From Alphaproteobacteria bacterium MarineAlpha5_Bin5 (GTDB taxonomy: Bacteria > Pseudomonadota > Alphaproteobacteria > HIMB59 > GCA-002718135): 64,000 nt of DNA. Positions 59,293 to 64,000 of this stretch are shown in pieces. The stretch's first letter is position 1. Every line of letters begins with the position of its first letter. The stretch spans positions 1 to 64,000 of the forward strand of contig PTKZ01000001.1 of the NCBI GenBank assembly GCA_002938205.1, read 5' to 3'. Both the position numbers and the translations under genes were made by a program. The notes under the pieces were generated by a model that saw nothing but the letters and a program-made list of their open reading frames with translations, did not search any database and had not been told where the DNA came from.

Positions 59293-60196
59293 TAAATCAA
59301 GATTAAAATTTAGTAAGGAAAAGATACTTGCTACAAGCTTAATTTTACCATCTTTAATTTTAGTTTTTGTTACATATCTATATCCTGCTATTTTTACTTT
59401 CGTAATTAGTTTTGCTGAATATGATATTATAAGACTTAATATTAAAAAATTTGTTCAATTTAAAAATTTTCATTACTTAATAAACAATTCTTTTTTTAAT
59501 AGTGCTGTTTTAAGAACAGTTTATTTTGGTCTTGTAATTTGTTTATTTACAACTATTTTTTCTTTCTTAATAGCTATTTTACTCAACGAAAAATTTGTTG
59601 GTAAAGCGCTTTTAAGAGTAATGATTGTTTTACCTTGGGCCGTACCTTCAGTTGTTTCTGGAGTTTTATGGGGACAAATGTTTCATGCAGATACTGGTTT
59701 TTTGAATGCATTATTATACCAATCAGGACTAATTTCAGAATATAAGATTTGGTTGGCAGATCCTTTAATTGCTTTACACATAATAGCAGTTGCAGAAATT
59801 TGGAAGGCAATACCATTTATGACTTTATTTTTTTTATCAGGTCTTCAAAGTTTACCTTCAGAATCTTTTGAAGCAGCATCAGTTGATGGAGCTAATGTAT
59901 TTCAAAGATTTTTTTATATTTTATTTCCATTGATGTTTCCAATAGTAATACCGCTATTTTTGATTCAATTCGTTCTAGCAATGAAATCTTTCGATACAAT
60001 ATTTGTTTTAACCAGAGGTGGACCCGGAGGAGGTACAACAACTTTAAACTATTTTATATATCAAGAAGCTTTTGAAACTTTTAATCTTGGACGAGCGTCT
60101 GCTGCCGCATATGTATTACTAATTATTACTCTTGCTGTTGTACTTATTCCATCAATTTCAAAAAAAATACTTAATTTTTTCTGGGGGAATAAATGA
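59267..60196 (+). CDS. Sugar-type ABC transporter permease (MalF/UgpA family)
   Basis: EAASVDGANVFQRFFYILFPLMFPI EAA loop. Confidence 0.92.
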   Translation: MIEHSNLIDKSRLKFSKEKILATSLILPSLILVFVTYLYPAIFTFVISFAEYDIIRLNIKKFVQFKNFHYLINNSFFNSAVLRTVYFGLVICLFTTIFSFLIAILLNEKFVGKALLRVMIVLPWAVPSVVSGVLWGQMFHADTGFLNALLYQSGLISEYKIWLADPLIALHIIAVAEIWKAIPFMTLFFLSGLQSLPSESFEAASVDGANVFQRFFYILFPLMFPIVIPLFLIQFVLAMKSFDTIFVLTRGGPGGGTTTLNYFIYQEAFETFNLGRASAAAYVLLIITLAVVLIPSISKKILNFFWGNK

Positions 60197-61026
60197 AGAA
60201 TAGGTTAGTTCTAAAAAAAATTTTTACTTATTTTTTTGCTTTTATTGTTTTTTTAATAATGTTTTTTCCTTTGTATGGATTAATATTAACAAGTATTCAG
60301 CCAGAAAATATAATTAGATCACGTAATTTATCTTTCTTTCCAACGAACATTATTTTTACTCATTTTGTTGAAGTATTAAAACCAAATCATATTTCAAATA
60401 TATATGAAGGAATAAAAAACAGTCTAATTGTTTCATCACTAACAGCTTTTTTATGCTTAATATTGGGTTTTCCTGCTTCTTATTCTTTATCAAGATTAAA
60501 TATGCCGGCTAAAAACCTAATTCTTGGTGCATTAATTTCCGTTTATTTTCTACCAACCATTCTTTTTGTTATTCCTTTATTTGTAATTCTTGTTTCATAT
60601 CAATTAGATGATACAATTTTAAGTTTAGTTGTGCCTTATACAGCTTTTACTTTACCGTTTATAATATGGATTTTAAAAACTTTTATTGATAAATTACCCA
60701 TAGAGGTCGAGGAAGCTGCAAAAATTGATGGATGTTCAGTTTTTCAACTTTTATCTTTCATAATATTTCCATTATTGAGGCCTGGACTTATTGCTGCCTT
60801 TATTTTTGCATTTATACTAGCATGGGTAGAATTCTTGACACCATTAATATTTACAAATAATTTAAAAATTTCGACAGTAGCTCTTGGCTTATTTCGTAGC
60901 ACAATTGATATAAAAATCGGCCAACAAGCTGCAGCTGCTATAATGACATTGATCCCTGTAGCTATTTTGATGATTTTTTTTCAACAATATATTACAAAAG
61001 TAGTATTCTCAGGTAGTAATAAATAA
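60193..61026 (+). CDS. Sugar-type ABC transporter permease (MalG/UgpE family)
   Basis: EEAAKIDGCSVFQLLSFIIFPLLRPGL EAA loop. Confidence 0.92.
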   Translation: MKNRLVLKKIFTYFFAFIVFLIMFFPLYGLILTSIQPENIIRSRNLSFFPTNIIFTHFVEVLKPNHISNIYEGIKNSLIVSSLTAFLCLILGFPASYSLSRLNMPAKNLILGALISVYFLPTILFVIPLFVILVSYQLDDTILSLVVPYTAFTLPFIIWILKTFIDKLPIEVEEAAKIDGCSVFQLLSFIIFPLLRPGLIAAFIFAFILAWVEFLTPLIFTNNLKISTVALGLFRSTIDIKIGQQAAAAIMTLIPVAILMIFFQQYITKVVFSGSNK

Positions 61027-62024
61027 TGAATAAATTAAAAATTGCGGTTATTGGAACGGGGTTGGTAGGCTCTTTTCATGCAGAAACTTTTTTCAGAAAT
61101 CCGAATAGTGAATTAATTGCAGTATGCGACATTGATAAAGAAAAGGTAAAAAAAATTGCAAATAAATTTAAATGTAAAGCATATAATGAATTTGAGAGTC
61201 TTATTAATACGGAAAAATTAGATGCTATAAGTATTGCTACTCCAGAGCAAATTCGCATTGCACCAGCTTTATTAGCTATTGAAAGGGGATTAAAAATTTT
61301 ATTAGAAAAACCTCTGGGAAGAAATTTAGAAGATATTGAAAATCTTGTAAATAAAATAAAGAATCATAATAAATTAATTTCTGTAAACTTTATTTTACAT
61401 GAAGATCCAAGATACAAATTAATGAAAGAAAAAATAAAAAATAACGAAATTGGAGAAATAGTTTCTTGCTATGCTAGAAGAAGAGGGAACAGATTTGGAA
61501 TTGAGATTTATGCACCTTGGACCGATCTAATTTCTTCAACTTTAATTCATGATATTCAAATGGTAATGTCAATTAATAATTCAAAACCAGAAAGAATATA
61601 TGCAGAAGCAGTCATAAGAGAGTGCGCTAAATTTAATTCCCATGATGCTGTTATGTCTATTATTAAATTTACTGATGGTAGCATTGCATCATTTGAAACA
61701 TCTTGGGTTTTACCTAAAAATCAACCAGAATTTCTAGATCCAGCTTTTCATGTGGTAGGTGATAAAGGATCTATAATTATAGAGGGGTCCTCAATGGGAT
61801 TACAAATTCAAACTGATAAATCTTATATGAAACCTGATCTATCTAATTGGCCAATTATAGATTCAAAAGTTGAAGGATGTCTTAAAAGAAATTTAGACAA
61901 ATTTATCGAAGATTGTGTTTATGATAATCAACCCGATGTTGATTTAATAAAAGCATACGAGGTTGAAAAAATTGTATTTGCTATGAAAAAATCAATTGAT
62001 GAAAATAGGCTAATTAATTTATAA
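61026..62024 (+). CDS. Gfo/Idh/MocA family oxidoreductase
   Basis: IAVIGTGLVGSFHAETF Rossmann; LLEKPLGRNLEDIE. Confidence 0.92.
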   Translation: MNKLKIAVIGTGLVGSFHAETFFRNPNSELIAVCDIDKEKVKKIANKFKCKAYNEFESLINTEKLDAISIATPEQIRIAPALLAIERGLKILLEKPLGRNLEDIENLVNKIKNHNKLISVNFILHEDPRYKLMKEKIKNNEIGEIVSCYARRRGNRFGIEIYAPWTDLISSTLIHDIQMVMSINNSKPERIYAEAVIRECAKFNSHDAVMSIIKFTDGSIASFETSWVLPKNQPEFLDPAFHVVGDKGSIIIEGSSMGLQIQTDKSYMKPDLSNWPIIDSKVEGCLKRNLDKFIEDCVYDNQPDVDLIKAYEVEKIVFAMKKSIDENRLINL

Positions 62025-62045
62025 TTTTCATAAATTAAATATTAT

Positions 62046-62447
62046 ATGCTAAAAATTATAAATAAGGGTGCAAAATCGGATTTGCCTTTTAGTCCTGCTA
62101 TTCAAGTAGGAGATTTGGTTTATATTTCAGGTCAAGCATCTGTAGATCATAATACTGGTAAAATAATTAGTGGCACAATAGAAGAGGAGATTTATAAAAC
62201 TTTAGATAATGTAAAAAAAATATTAAATTCAATAAATTTAACACCTGATAATATAATTAATGTTAAAGCCTATGTTTCCAAACAAGAAGATATTAAAATT
62301 TATAATCAAATATACAAAGATTTTTTTGTTGCTCCCTATCCTACTAGAACAACTATTGTAAATGCTCTTCCAAGTTTTTTGAAATTTGAAATTGATTGTA
62401 TAGCATATGCTAAAGAAACACGAAAACAAGCAGTTATTGAATCATAA
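62046..62447 (+). CDS. RidA family protein
   Basis: FSPAIQVGDLVYISGQASVD; APYPTRTTIVNALP. Confidence 0.9.
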   Translation: MLKIINKGAKSDLPFSPAIQVGDLVYISGQASVDHNTGKIISGTIEEEIYKTLDNVKKILNSINLTPDNIINVKAYVSKQEDIKIYNQIYKDFFVAPYPTRTTIVNALPSFLKFEIDCIAYAKETRKQAVIES

Positions 62448-62448
62448 T

Positions 62449-63564
62449 ATGATTATAGTTTTAACACAATGCTTCCCTCCCAGGATAGGTGGTATTGAAA
62501 ATTTAGTTAGCAATTTAGTTTTAAATTTATCAGAACAAGAAAAAATTATAGTTTTTGCAGATCAGTACCATATTTTTAATGATAAAATTTATGATTTATC
62601 TGTAAAAGATAAATTTCATGTAAGAAGAATAAGCGGTCTAAAATTTTTCAGAAGAAGAAAAAAAGTAAGAGAACTTGAACCTATTTTAATGTCAAGAGAA
62701 GTAAAATGTGTGATTGGAGACACTTGGAAAAGTTTTGAACTTAGTATAGATTTAATTAATAAACAAAACATCCCAACAATTTGTTTAGCTCATGGTAATG
62801 AAATTATTTACAAAGATAATAAACATTTTTTAAGAATTAAGGAAACGCTAAATAAATTAAGTGCTATAGTTTGTAATTCTGAATATACTAAAAAATTAAT
62901 TAATGATTATCATTTAAACAAACCAATTTTAAAGACAATTTATCCTGGTGCTTGTAATTATTTAAATATTAAAGAAACTCCCGTTCCTAGTGTTGATGGG
63001 GATCCAATACTATTAACTTTAGCTAGATTAGAAAAAAGAAAAGGTCACAAGGAAATAATTTATTCAATAGGTGAATTGATAGATGATTTTCCTAATATCA
63101 AATATATTATAGCGGGTAGTGGACGAGAATTAAAAAATTTAAAAAAGTTAGTTAATGATTTAAATTTAAATAATAATGTTATTTTTGTTGATAATGTTAA
63201 TGACGCTCAAAAAAAATATTTATTTAAAAAAGCAAAGTTAATGATAATGCCAACCTTGGATGACACTTCAAATAGATCTATTGAGGGCTTTGGTATTTCC
63301 TATTTAGAAGCATCTTTTTTTAGGATACCATCTATTGCATCTAATGTTGGAGGAACACCTGAGGCTGTAATAAATAATAAAACAGGAATCATTATTGATG
63401 ATATAAAATTATTACATTCTGCAATAGAGCAGTTATTAATTGATGAGCAAAAAATAAATAAACTAGGTATCAATGCAGAAAAAAGAGCTGTGTCTGATTT
63501 TCTATGGGAAAATGTTGTAAAAAAATACACTTCTCTTATTTATGAATTAAATCATGCTAGGTAA
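62449..63564 (+). CDS. Glycosyltransferase family 4
   Basis: TQCFPPRIGGIENLVSNL; LARLEKRKGHKEII; EGFGISYLEASFFRIPSIASNVGGTPEAV; start ATG at 62449 preferred. Confidence 0.9.
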   Translation: MIIVLTQCFPPRIGGIENLVSNLVLNLSEQEKIIVFADQYHIFNDKIYDLSVKDKFHVRRISGLKFFRRRKKVRELEPILMSREVKCVIGDTWKSFELSIDLINKQNIPTICLAHGNEIIYKDNKHFLRIKETLNKLSAIVCNSEYTKKLINDYHLNKPILKTIYPGACNYLNIKETPVPSVDGDPILLTLARLEKRKGHKEIIYSIGELIDDFPNIKYIIAGSGRELKNLKKLVNDLNLNNNVIFVDNVNDAQKKYLFKKAKLMIMPTLDDTSNRSIEGFGISYLEASFFRIPSIASNVGGTPEAVINNKTGIIIDDIKLLHSAIEQLLIDEQKINKLGINAEKRAVSDFLWENVVKKYTSLIYELNHAR

Positions 63565-63573
63565 TAATTCATT

Positions 63574-64000
63574 ATGAATATTTTATTTTATACTACTTTT
63601 GCAAATCAGCGAGAGCTTCTCAAATTTATAAAAAAAAAATTTAAAGGTGTTAAAGTATTTACTATTAAAGACAAAGTAAATCTAAAAAAAATTGAGATAG
63701 CTATGGTGTTTAACTTACCTAATAGTTATTTTAAAAAATTGGTAAATTTAAAACTGATATTTTCATTAGGTGCAGGGGTTGATCATATATTAAATTCTCC
63801 AAATTATAATAATAAAATACCGATTATAAGAATGAAAGATCCGAATATGAGAAAAAGAATGTTTAATCACACACTGTCACAAATTTTATATTATCAACTT
63901 AAACTTCAAGTATATCAGGAGTCTCAAAGAAAAAAAGTATGGCTTAAAGAGCAAGATACATTATTAAATAATCAATTAACTATAGGAATATTAGGAGTTG
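63574..64000 (+). CDS. D-isomer-specific 2-hydroxyacid dehydrogenase (GhrA-like), truncated by window end
   Basis: ATG at 63574; LKLIFSLGAGVDHILNSP..., ends at LTIGILGV Rossmann entry. Confidence 0.82.
   Translation, partial: MNILFYTTFANQRELLKFIKKKFKGVKVFTIKDKVNLKKIEIAMVFNLPNSYFKKLVNLKLIFSLGAGVDHILNSPNYNNKIPIIRMKDPNMRKRMFNHTLSQILYYQLKLQVYQESQRKKVWLKEQDTLLNNQLTIGILGV

Overview
AT-rich bacterial chromosome segment, alphaproteobacterial in character (SAR11/HIMB59-like gene style; taxonomy is inference). Two parts are visible. (1) About 0.2-33.4 kb is an accessory region flanked by same-orientation, degenerate 3' fragments of tRNA-Ser-like genes. It carries a near-complete type IV pilus / MSHA-like system: PilC, PilB, lipoprotein secretin, PilP-like, PilO, fused PilM-PilN, PilT, minor pilins, a giant PilY1, PilD, two PilA-like pilins and two bactofilins. 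Interleaved with it is a partner-switching phosphorelay: an ammonium-transporter/SpoIIE phosphatase fusion, a membrane SpoIIE phosphatase, a STAS antagonist and an RsbW-like kinase. An autotransporter lies at the left edge and a gene graveyard (pckA and homocysteine methyltransferase fragments) at the right edge. (2) About 33.5-64 kb is mostly core-like: a GT2-methyltransferase fusion, Yej-type peptide ABC transporter, kdsB-pheA, SRP RNA-dnaX-ybaB-recR, def-fmt-truA. A catabolic/transport cluster follows (RraA, M81/MlrC-like, ABC solute-binding protein and permeases, creatininase family, MBL hydrolase, Gfo/Idh/MocA, RidA, GT4, D-2-hydroxyacid dehydrogenase). The best candidate for a new system is the ammonium-sensor-like Amt-SpoIIE fusion with a partner-switch module embedded around the major pilin genes. 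All functional assignments are from reading motifs; no database search was run.
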